Shown here in pieces: positions 6,399 to 14,791 of a DNA stretch of 34,438 nt. A model generated the notes under the pieces. The model was given only the letters and a program-made list of their open reading frames with translations. It was not told where the DNA came from and made no database searches. The stretch's first letter is position 1, and each line of letters opens with the position of its first letter. The stretch is from JAJDFU01 sp964640855. Lineage in GTDB: Bacteria > Bacteroidota > Bacteroidia > Chitinophagales > Saprospiraceae. The DNA lies in assembly GCA_964640855.1 (NCBI GenBank), contig CAZXIX010000041.1, positions 1 to 34,438 of the forward strand, given 5' to 3'. Both the position numbers and the translations under genes were made by a program.

Positions 6399-9329
6399 TT
6401 AGGTTAAGAGGAATTCCAGCTCTTCCCGGCTGAAAGTTGCCTTGGGGCCGGTTTCGAGAATGTCTTCTACCAACTGGGTTTTTCGCTCCTGCAGGCGAAG
6501 GATCTTTTCCTCAATGGATTCGCGGGTAATGAACTTCAGGGCGATCACATTTTGTTCCTGGCCGATCCGATGGGCCCGGGCAATGGCCTGCTTTTCGATA
6601 AAGGGATTCCACCACGGATCCAGGATGAACACGTAATCGGCAGCGGTTAAATTCAAGCCTGTACCTCCCGCTTTGATGGAGATGAGGAAAGATTGAAGGT
6701 CTTTTTCCGACTGGAAGGCTTTGACTTGTTTTTCCCGATCGGCCGAGCTGGTCTGGCCGCTCAGCCAGGCAAAGGGAAGCCCTTGTTCCTCGAAAGAACC
6801 CTTGAAGAGTTCCAAAAACCGCACCATGGAGCTGAAAAACAGCGCTTTGTGTCCGCTTCGCCGTACCTGATCCCAATGATCCAGGACGCTACTGAATTTA
6901 CCGCTTTCCTTCTCGTATTCCGGTTTGGCAAGGACAGGATGATTTACGAGCTGACGAAGCCGGGTTAGGGTTTTTACGACAATGGCCCGGTATTGAAAAT
7001 CGTCTGCTTTGTAATTGTCCAGGAGGTAATTTCGGGCAGCCGATTTTTCCCGTTCGTACAGCTTCTTCTGCTCGCTCGTCATTTCGCACCAGAATATCTG
7101 GGTGGTCAGCTCCGGCAGATCTGAGGCAACCTCTTCCTTGGTCCGGCGAAGTAGATAGGGGCGGACCAGCTTTTTGAGTTGCTCCTTGCGGGTTTCGTCC
7201 CCTCCTTTCTCGATGGGAGTGATGAAACGCCTTTTGAAAAAGGAAAAGCTTCCCAGCAAATCGGGATTGATGAACTGCATTTGCGACCAGAGGTCGGAAA
7301 GAGAATTTTCGATCGGGGTTCCACTCAGGGATATCTTATGATGGCCCTCCAGTTGACTGATGGATTTGAAAACCTTGCTGTTCCTGTTCTTGATCTGCTG
7401 GCTTTCGTCCAGCACGATGTATTCGTAGGTCAGTTGGCTGAGGAGTTCTACATCCCGAAGCACGGTTTGGTAAGTCGACAGGATGATGTCCCAGCGTTGC
7501 AAAAGTTTGAGGTCCTTCGACCGGCGGATCCCAACGTGGGCGTAAACGGTCAGGTGGGGGGCGAATTTCCTTATCTCTTCCTGCCAGTTGAATACCAGGG
7601 AGGCCGGCAATACCACCAGAGCTCCCAATGGATTGATCCGATCCAGGTCGGTAGCGGGGTTAAAAAGATCGAGCTGCTGTTCTACAGCCGGCGAATCTGC
7701 TTGCTGTTTTGCCTTTTCTTCTTTGGCATACAGAAGCACCGCCAGGGTTTGCAGCGTTTTGCCGAGCCCCATATCGTCGGCCAGACAAGCTCCCAGTCCG
7801 TTGTGGTATAGATTGACCAGCCACTGGGCCCCTTCCAACTGATAGGGGCGAAGGGTCGTCTTGAGTTTGTCAGACGGCACAAAGGGCTTTTGAAGGATGG
7901 TAGCCTGATGTTCTTCGGTCGGATGGCCCAGCCCCTGCAAAAGCATGTATTTGTTTTTGTGCAGGCGGAGTCGATCTTTTTCCTTGCGGGTGAAGGAGAG
8001 TACCTCCTTGTATTTGGAAAACCATTCCTCCGGAATGAGGAAGCAGGTCCCGTCCGGCAAGGGAAAAAAGCGGTTGCCTTCCTGGATGAATCGCGCTATC
8101 TGCTGAAAGGGGATCCGATGCTCTCCCACCAGGACTTCTCCTTTCAGATCGAACCAGTCGTTTTCTTTGGAAAGGCCCAGTTGAAGGACGGGCTTTTCGA
8201 GTGTGATGAGGCGGTCTTCCCAGGAGGGTGGGATGATTTGAAACCCTTTTTCCTCCAGCACTCGTCTGTTCTCGCTCAACCATTCCGGCAGAGACCAGTC
8301 GGTGGTCCTGTCCGCGGGCGGCAGATGAAAGTGTCTGCCGTTCTTTTCCAGTCCGCAGGCTTCCAGTTTAAACCTCCAGTCTGCTTCCGCCTCCCGGTCC
8401 CGATTGATCTGTAGAATGCGGACCCCTTCGCCATTGTTGAAAATGAGTCGGCTTCGTTGATCCTTGGGGTCGCTCCATTCAAAAGTATGATGGTCGTAGA
8501 CGAAATCGAGCGTGAGGACCCAGTTCCCCTGCAAAAAATCCTGGACCAGGCGAACCTCAGCCCGGCGTAGGACATCGTGTTGTTCAATCTCGAAGCCTTC
8601 TGCCTCCACCTCGGATTTTTCGGCTACCTTCAGAATGAACTTTTCGAAATAGGTCTTGACCTTATCCGGCGGTATCGTTACCTCGTCTTTTTCCCGGAAA
8701 GGCTTGACCAGGTTGCCATTCAGGTTGATCAATCGGTAGAGCTTCCCGTCGACCATAAGCCAGGCCGGTTCGTTGGTCAGGGGCTGTACTTGCCTAGCGC
8801 TGATACGCCAGGCCTGGTCGCCTTCCTGCAGCATTAAGCGGTATTGAACCGTACCTTCGGGCGTTTTGAGAAAATGGAGTTTGGGTTCCAATTGATGCCC
8901 GGGGTAGGTCACCAGGAAATCGCTGACCAGCACCTTCCGCTCCGCCTCCATACTCAGGGAGCAGCCATGGCGGACGATCAGTTCGAGCCACTGACTGAGG
9001 TGACGGTCTATGTAGGGGGACATTAGCTTGCGGATCTCCCGGTCATTCCACAGCCTTGACAGGCTGACCCGCTTGCGACGAGGCGAAAATTTGGCCTCCA
9101 GATTGGCCGGCTCCAACAATTCCATCAGTTCGAAGAGGCGGTTGGTGGTTTCGTCGGCCTTCAGGTCATATGCCCCGATGGTATCCGGGAGCGCCCGCTG
9201 CTTGATGTGGGCCGGAAGTCCTTCCTGGTCCTGGCTTACTACGAAGGCATTGGGTAAAAAAAGGTCTTGTCCCTGTTCGGTCAGGTTGTAAACTATCAGG
9301 TGATCATATTCGGTTGAAACAGAAAACAT
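6399..9329 (-). CDS. SNF2-family DEAD/DEAH-like helicase
   Basis: A 976-residue SWI2/SNF2-family ATPase, expected to translocate on double-stranded DNA and remodel protein-DNA complexes. The last 500 residues or so carry the motor: motif I LADDMGLGKT (Lys524), motif II D641-E-S-Q where DEAQ/DEAH is usual, motif III LSGTPIENSLSDLWSQ, motif V AGGTGLNL and motif VI QAIARAHRIGQ. The first 500 residues form the bacterial SNF2-associated region with no zinc-binding SWIM motif seen. The ATG at 9329 is preferred over a TTG at 9374 that would overlap the upstream gene. The 19-bp gap to the dehydrogenase suggests co-transcription. Such orphan proteins are common in Bacteroidota and have no settled role. 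No restriction or defence partner is adjacent. Confidence 0.93.
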   Translation of the reverse strand: MFSVSTEYDHLIVYNLTEQGQDLFLPNAFVVSQDQEGLPAHIKQRALPDTIGAYDLKADETTNRLFELMELLEPANLEAKFSPRRKRVSLSRLWNDREIRKLMSPYIDRHLSQWLELIVRHGCSLSMEAERKVLVSDFLVTYPGHQLEPKLHFLKTPEGTVQYRLMLQEGDQAWRISARQVQPLTNEPAWLMVDGKLYRLINLNGNLVKPFREKDEVTIPPDKVKTYFEKFILKVAEKSEVEAEGFEIEQHDVLRRAEVRLVQDFLQGNWVLTLDFVYDHHTFEWSDPKDQRSRLIFNNGEGVRILQINRDREAEADWRFKLEACGLEKNGRHFHLPPADRTTDWSLPEWLSENRRVLEEKGFQIIPPSWEDRLITLEKPVLQLGLSKENDWFDLKGEVLVGEHRIPFQQIARFIQEGNRFFPLPDGTCFLIPEEWFSKYKEVLSFTRKEKDRLRLHKNKYMLLQGLGHPTEEHQATILQKPFVPSDKLKTTLRPYQLEGAQWLVNLYHNGLGACLADDMGLGKTLQTLAVLLYAKEEKAKQQADSPAVEQQLDLFNPATDLDRINPLGALVVLPASLVFNWQEEIRKFAPHLTVYAHVGIRRSKDLKLLQRWDIILSTYQTVLRDVELLSQLTYEYIVLDESQQIKNRNSKVFKSISQLEGHHKISLSGTPIENSLSDLWSQMQFINPDLLGSFSFFKRRFITPIEKGGDETRKEQLKKLVRPYLLRRTKEEVASDLPELTTQIFWCEMTSEQKKLYEREKSAARNYLLDNYKADDFQYRAIVVKTLTRLRQLVNHPVLAKPEYEKESGKFSSVLDHWDQVRRSGHKALFFSSMVRFLELFKGSFEEQGLPFAWLSGQTSSADREKQVKAFQSEKDLQSFLISIKAGGTGLNLTAADYVFILDPWWNPFIEKQAIARAHRIGQEQNVIALKFITRESIEEKILRLQERKTQLVEDILETGPKATFSREELEFLLT

Positions 9330-9348
9330 GGGACCGTGCCGGGGATTT

Positions 9349-10341
9349 TCAGATGACTTTGGAAATACGAGCAATGGGTTTTCCGGAATACCGGGCTTCT
9401 ATCTTGTCGGCCAGGACCCGGGCGTGGCCTTCTGCGGATTCATGCGACCACCCCGCTATGTGAGGGGTCAGAATGACTCGCTCCGAGGAGCTCAGATATT
9501 GAAACGGTTCCGGTAAGCCGGACAGATCCAGTTGGGTAAAAGACATTTCTTCATATTCCAGCACATCGAGTGCTGCACCTTGCACGCGTCCCGAGCGAAG
9601 CCTTTCTACCAGATCCTGGGTATGGAGCACCGTGCCCCGGGAGGTGTTGATCAGGAAGATCGGATGCCGGAAACGATCCAGAAAAGCCCCGTTGATGAAA
9701 AAATGGTTCTCTTTTTGGTAGGGGATGTGGATACTCAGAACCTGGCTTTCTGCCTGCAGGGTTTCCAGATCCACTTCCTGGGCAAATTCGTCTCCATATT
9801 GGCTCCGATACCGATCGTAGGTGATCACCCGGGCACTGAATCCGGACAACCGTCGGGCTACGGCCTGCCCCATATTTCCGTATCCCAGCAGTCCGATCGT
9901 CTTACCTTTGAGCTCCGTCCCGGTATTGGGTTGGCGCAACCACTGACCGGCCCGGACTTGCCGGTCGGCCCGAAAAAGATGATTCATCAGCCCCAACATG
10001 AGCCCCAGGGTATGCTCGGCAACCGTATCGCGGCTGCCCTCCGGGGTGGTGATCAGCTCGATGTCTTTTTCTTCACAGGCTTCCTGGTCGATATGTTCAA
10101 TCCCCACCCCCAATCTGCCGATAAAGGCCAATTGGTCAGCCCGCTCCAGAAAGGCCGCGTCGATACGGATACGACTGCGAACCACCAACCCGTGGTAGGC
10201 GGGTAATATTTCCAGAACCGCTTCGCGGGAAGCACGGGGCTGGTAATTCACCTCCCAATCCTTTGAAAGATGCTCGAAGAAAGCGGGATGGGTTTCATCC
10301 AATACAAGAATCCGGCCTGTTTTTTCAGGAGGTGCTGACAC
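9349..10341 (-). CDS. D-isomer-specific 2-hydroxyacid dehydrogenase (SerA-like)
   Basis: A 330-residue NAD-dependent dehydrogenase of the D-2-hydroxyacid/phosphoglycerate dehydrogenase family. The Rossmann signature GLLGYGNMG is at 150-158, with Asp176 at the end of strand 2 favouring NAD over NADP. The catalytic set is Arg235 (NTSRG), Glu262 (DVLEYE) and His294 (TPHIAGW). It has no ACT domain, so it lacks the usual serine-feedback module. Which acid it uses (3-phosphoglycerate, glyoxylate, hydroxypyruvate, lactate) cannot be told, and no serC or serB is nearby. The start is GTG at 10341, because no ATG lies near the N-terminus. The helicase gene follows closely. Confidence 0.9.
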   Translation of the reverse strand: MSAPPEKTGRILVLDETHPAFFEHLSKDWEVNYQPRASREAVLEILPAYHGLVVRSRIRIDAAFLERADQLAFIGRLGVGIEHIDQEACEEKDIELITTPEGSRDTVAEHTLGLMLGLMNHLFRADRQVRAGQWLRQPNTGTELKGKTIGLLGYGNMGQAVARRLSGFSARVITYDRYRSQYGDEFAQEVDLETLQAESQVLSIHIPYQKENHFFINGAFLDRFRHPIFLINTSRGTVLHTQDLVERLRSGRVQGAALDVLEYEEMSFTQLDLSGLPEPFQYLSSSERVILTPHIAGWSHESAEGHARVLADKIEARYSGKPIARISKVI

Positions 10342-10449
10342 AAGGGAAAAATCTTAGCGAACAGCTAATTTACTATTCTTGGTAACCCTCGACCAGCCTT
10401 TTTTAAATGGTTACAAAAACTTAATGTTAGGAACCGGCAGGGATTACCG

Positions 10450-10487
10450 GAAGAATGAAGAAAGCCGATCTTTTGGGACCGGCTTTC
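10450..10487 (-). terminator. Terminator after the peroxiredoxin gene
   Basis: GAAAGCCG (10460-10467) pairs with CGGCTTTC (10480-10487), an 8-bp stem. On the - strand it is followed by a T-rich stretch (TTCATTCTT). It sits about 30 bp past the peroxiredoxin stop codon. The + side (CGTTTTGATTTT) is also T-rich, so it may work both ways. Confidence 0.65.
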
Positions 10488-10519
10488 GTTTTGATTTTAA
10501 TAGATTGGTTACCAGCGAC

Positions 10520-11155
10520 TTACTTGTTAGGCTGGGGAGTCATGCGGAGGTAAGGCTTGATCTTGTTATAGCCTTTCTTAAATTTCGAATCGGCTTCTTC
10601 GTCCGACAAAGCCGGCGAGATCACCACGTCTTCACCATCGACCCAGTCTACGGGGGTGGCCACGCTGTAGTTGTCTGTTAATTGCAAAGAATCGATAACC
10701 CGCAGGATTTCGTTGAAATTCCGACCGGTGCTGGGCGGATAGGTGAGGGTGAGCCGGATCTTTTTGTTGGGATCAACCACAAAAACAGAGCGCACCGTAA
10801 ATTTCTCCGTGGCTTCCGGATGGATCATGTCATACAACTGAGCCACCTTTTTATCCTCGTCGGCGATGATGGGGAAATTCATGTTTACATTCTGGGTCTC
10901 CTCAATATCTTTCAACCATTCCATGTGGTCTTTCAAAGGATCTACACTCAGAGCAATTACCTTGGTCTTCCTTTTGGCGAATTCCTCCTTGAGTGCTGCA
11001 GTGCGACCCAGTTCGGTCGTACAAACAGGTGTAAAGTCAGCCGGGTGGGAGTAGAGTACCCCCCAGCTGTCTCCCAACCATTCGTGGAAGTTGATCTCCC
11101 CTTCGGTGGTTTGAGCTGTAAAGTTGGGTGCGGTTTCTCCTAATTTAAGGGACAT
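10520..11155 (-). CDS. 1-Cys peroxiredoxin (Prx6/AhpC-TSA family)
   Basis: A 211-residue cytoplasmic thiol peroxidase that reduces H2O2 and organic hydroperoxides. The active-site motif P38-x-x-x-T42-x-x-C45 is intact (HPADFTPVCTTELG), and Arg122 (TVRSVF) is the conserved partner. Cys45 is the only cysteine in the protein, which fixes the 1-Cys mechanism: an external thiol or ascorbate-like donor must regenerate it. Length and the long C-terminal arm (DWVDGEDVVISPALSDEEA) fit the Prx6 class. The start is the ATG at 11155. It lies 115 bp downstream of metX and is followed by a terminator. It may be read from the methionine operon or have its own promoter; no clear promoter was seen. Confidence 0.95.
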   Translation of the reverse strand: MSLKLGETAPNFTAQTTEGEINFHEWLGDSWGVLYSHPADFTPVCTTELGRTAALKEEFAKRKTKVIALSVDPLKDHMEWLKDIEETQNVNMNFPIIADEDKKVAQLYDMIHPEATEKFTVRSVFVVDPNKKIRLTLTYPPSTGRNFNEILRVIDSLQLTDNYSVATPVDWVDGEDVVISPALSDEEADSKFKKGYNKIKPYLRMTPQPNK

Positions 11156-11270
11156 AATGTTATGGTTTTTGATGGATGATTAATGAATAGTTCCATACTG
11201 AATCCGGGCGCCCCTGGTCGGATACGCCTGACCTTAAGATCGGCCTTTCTGCTTTCATAAGCCAGGGTCA

Positions 11271-12332
11271 TCAAAAGGTTTCGCTTCCCGGAAGGGCGAT
11301 GGATCCCAATCTGGGCGCCAAGCCGTTGGCCGAAAAAGCAGCTCCTTCGATCCGGTCTTCCAGAAATGCCATGACGACAGCGCCAATAGACTCCAATTCT
11401 ACTAAAAATCCGTCGTGTCCAAAGGTGCTTTCGATCACATAAAGTCGGGCATCCGGGATTTTTTCAGCCAATTCCACCTGCTCGGCCAGTGGAAACAAGA
11501 GATCCGAATCAATTCCAATGATCATCGTTTTAGCCGTAATGCGGGAAAGCGCCTGATCGACCCCTCCCCAACCTCTGCCCAGATTATGGCTGTCCATGGC
11601 TCTGGTCAGGCAGAAATAGCTATGGGCATCGAACCGGCGACTGAGTTTCAACCCTTGGTATTGCTGGTAGCTGGAGGCCTTGAAATTCTGGTATTCTTCG
11701 TCGGAATCCTCCGATTGGGTCAGGCGATAGGCGTGATAATGCCGATAGGAGAGGAGAGCGATCGCCCGGGCCGCTTCCAGACCCATGCGGGCTCCCTCTT
11801 CGCCCCCTCGCGCCCGGCCGGCCAGAATGGACATGCGCTGGGTTTCGTTGAAGGCAATGCCCCAGGGCGAATGCCTGGCATTGGTGGCCAGAGGTACGAT
11901 GTAAGAAAACCTTCCCGGCTCCTGCACACTCCATTCCAGCAGTTGCTGGCCTCCCATGCTGCCCCCGATGCCCAGAGAGATCTGCCCGATACCGAGTTTG
12001 TCGGCCAAAAGTCGATGGGCAGCCACCATATCCTTTATCGTGATCAGGGGAAAGGCCTCGGGGCTCGGAAAATCACCCGAATGGGTGGTGCCATAGGGCG
12101 ATCCGAGCATGTTGGCGCAAAGGATGCAGAACTTGTCCGGATCCAGCAATTTTCCGTTTCCAAAAAGTTCGGGCCACCACTCGCTGACGTCCGAGTTGGC
12201 TGTCAGGGCATGGAACACCCAAATGACGGGCTGTCGGGACGGATCTCCCCACAGGTGATAAGCCACCTTAAGTTCGGGGAGAGATTCGCCGCACTCCAGC
12301 TCGAATGGGCCGGGGAAGGTTTCTTGTCGCAT
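11271..12332 (-). CDS. metX: Homoserine O-acetyltransferase
   Basis: A 353-residue alpha/beta-hydrolase-fold enzyme that transfers an acetyl group from acetyl-CoA to L-homoserine, making O-acetylhomoserine for methionine synthesis. The catalytic triad is Ser125 (GGSMGG nucleophile elbow), Asp277 (GIDSDLLFP) and His306 (FGHDGF). MLGSPYGTTHSGDFP is a family block. Start ATG 12332. It is the second gene after metY, 27 bp away and in the same direction, so product and consumer of O-acetylhomoserine are made together and fall under the same leader. Acetyl rather than succinyl specificity is inferred from the neighbouring sulfhydrylase and the phylum. Confidence 0.95.
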   Translation of the reverse strand: MRQETFPGPFELECGESLPELKVAYHLWGDPSRQPVIWVFHALTANSDVSEWWPELFGNGKLLDPDKFCILCANMLGSPYGTTHSGDFPSPEAFPLITIKDMVAAHRLLADKLGIGQISLGIGGSMGGQQLLEWSVQEPGRFSYIVPLATNARHSPWGIAFNETQRMSILAGRARGGEEGARMGLEAARAIALLSYRHYHAYRLTQSEDSDEEYQNFKASSYQQYQGLKLSRRFDAHSYFCLTRAMDSHNLGRGWGGVDQALSRITAKTMIIGIDSDLLFPLAEQVELAEKIPDARLYVIESTFGHDGFLVELESIGAVVMAFLEDRIEGAAFSANGLAPRLGSIALPGSETF

Positions 12333-12359
12333 AGTGCTTAAACTGATTTTTATCGGAAA

Positions 12360-13679
<1,320 letters not shown>

Positions 13680-13724
13680 GGTTTTGAGTTTTAAGAATGA
13701 TAGTAAAGGTTATATGCCTGAATC

Positions 13725-13768
13725 CCGGGGTACAAGCGTGCCCCGGCCCGGCCAAAACTTCATTTGGC
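13725..13768 (-). promoter_or_regulatory. Two hairpins between the Cys-rich leader frame and metY
   Basis: On the transcript, GCCAAA (13768-13763) pairs with TTTGGC (13756-13751) around a 6-nt loop. Just after it, CCGGGG (13746-13741) pairs with CCCCGG (13730-13725), with two more inner pairs after a mismatch. The intervening GGCCGGG could compete for the CCCCGG arm, so alternative folds are possible. The GC-rich hairpin has no U tail, so it is not a standard Rho-independent terminator. It lies 45 nt ahead of the metY start. Confidence 0.4.
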
Positions 13769-13775
13769 GCAAGGA

Positions 13776-13814
13776 TTAATTACAACAACAGGAAATGCAT
13801 CTCTTGGTATCCAT
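13776..13814 (-). CDS. Putative cysteine-rich leader peptide upstream of metY
   Basis: A 12-codon frame reading MDTKRCISCCCN then TAA. Four of its last seven sense codons are cysteine (one TGC, then TGT-TGT-TGT), placed just before the stop. AGGA lies 6 nt ahead of the ATG, unusual for this window and a possible ribosome site. The frame is open upstream to another ATG at 13877, which would give 33 residues with the same end. It lies between the SAM-I riboswitch and metY, where an attenuation leader would sit. Runs of the codon for the regulating amino acid are the hallmark of leader-peptide attenuation, and cysteine leaders are known for sulfur genes in actinobacteria. Here the role is inferred from position and composition only. 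Confidence 0.5.
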   Translation of the reverse strand: MDTKRCISCCCN

Positions 13815-13884
13815 CGGATATCCTGGAGCGGGTAGAACCGGGGAGAGCGGCTGGGAAAAAGAGAAATGGAAGATCATGAGATAG

Positions 13885-14002
13885 TTGATTTTATAGTTCC
13901 GGGCCCATTATCGGTCCTCCGGCAGGATTTGGCACCTTAAATTTTTTCAGGTTGCCAGGGTGTCAACGAGCCTGTTCTCTCGACCCTTCTGTATAAAATC
14001 AA
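13885..14002 (-). ncRNA. SAM-I (S-box) riboswitch upstream of metY
   Basis: On the - strand TTGATTTTATA (14002-13992) and TATAAAATCAA (13895-13885) form a perfect 11-bp P1 stem. Inside it are the S-box landmarks in order: AGAAGGGTCGAGAGAACAGG (P2 5' side), ACACCCTGGCAACC (P2 3' side and the conserved junction) and AAGGTGCCAAATCCTGCC (P3 and the SAM-binding core). A GC-rich P4 follows. In this family SAM binding stabilises P1 and switches the downstream genes off. The P1-to-metY distance is about 205 nt, long for an S-box, and no U-tailed terminator directly follows, so the expression platform is not evident. Confidence 0.92.
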
Positions 14003-14035
14003 GCCGCGATTCAAGATGAAGTGCAGTTGATAAGA

Positions 14036-14066
14036 TAAATGTAGCGATTGGCGGACCAATTCGCAA
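14036..14066 (-). promoter_or_regulatory. Candidate promoter for the metY-metX leader transcript
   Basis: On the - strand TTG (14066-14064) is followed after 20 nt by TACATTTA (14043-14036), which matches TAnnTTTG except for the last base. Transcription would start near 14030, about 28 nt ahead of the riboswitch P1 stem. The position is right, but the match is not perfect. Confidence 0.45.
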
Positions 14067-14291
14067 GTCTTTTCCCAATTCCCGCGGACAAGCGGTATTG
14101 ATTCGGTAGAAACTGTCCTCCCAATGACGTCGAAAGGCTTTTCAAGGGATGGCGAGCGGATTTCCGCCGGCCAGTTGCATAACCGAAAGCCTTGAGGTGA
14201 GGGGGTGCCTATGGTTTGAGCCCGGCCTATGATGCATTTGAATAACTTTCCGTTTCTTATGATCCCAACCGATACAGTTGAATACCAAGCC

Positions 14292-14744
14292 ATGAAAATC
14301 ACCATACGCAGACTGAATGACCAGGTCCACTTTGAGGCCCGAAACGAAAATGGAAATACCGTGCTGGCCGATGGGGCTCCCCCAATCGGAGGGCAAGGGC
14401 TGGGTATGAGGCCCATGGAGCTGCTGGCCAGCGCATTAGGAAACTGCAGCGCCATGGATGTCGTGGAATTCCTTCGGAAAATGCGTCAGCCTCTGGACAA
14501 CCTTGACATTGAATTGGAGGGGAAACGCCAAGAAGGCCAGCATCCGTCTCTGTTCACCGAAATTCACCTCCACTATCGGCTTTCCGGAGAATTGGACCCG
14601 AGAAAGGTGGAAAAAGCTTTATCTCTTTCAGTGGATAAATATTGTAGCGTGGCCCGTCATCTCGAAAAGACGGTTGCCCTGAGTTGGAGTTTCTCGATCA
14701 ATGGCGGAGAGAAAGTTTATCCCGGGAAGCAAAACGAGGATTGA
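14292..14744 (+). CDS. OsmC family protein (peroxiredoxin-like)
   Basis: A 150-residue OsmC/Ohr-superfamily protein. The superfamily includes organic hydroperoxide reductases that use two cysteines. Both are present here: Cys52 (ALGNCSAMDVVEFL) and Cys118 (DKYCSVARHLEKT). The N-terminal strand block (MKITIRRLNDQVHFEARNENG) and GMRPMELLASALG are typical. The spacing fits the OsmC/YhfA-like branch rather than Ohr. The ATG at 14292 gives usual family length; an earlier ATG at 14259 is possible. It is divergent from the metY leader. Substrate is unknown. It and the peroxiredoxin flank the methionine genes, but a joint sulfur/peroxide role is only a guess. Confidence 0.88.
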   Translation: MKITIRRLNDQVHFEARNENGNTVLADGAPPIGGQGLGMRPMELLASALGNCSAMDVVEFLRKMRQPLDNLDIELEGKRQEGQHPSLFTEIHLHYRLSGELDPRKVEKALSLSVDKYCSVARHLEKTVALSWSFSINGGEKVYPGKQNED

Positions 14745-14791
14745 GAACCCCCAACCCTCGTTCTGAAAGACTTCCGGATGTACAAACTCCA

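Noticed and set aside
11415..12341. A 308-codon open frame on the + strand over metX
   Set aside because: It is antisense to metX, whose catalytic triad is complete, and has no domain of its own.
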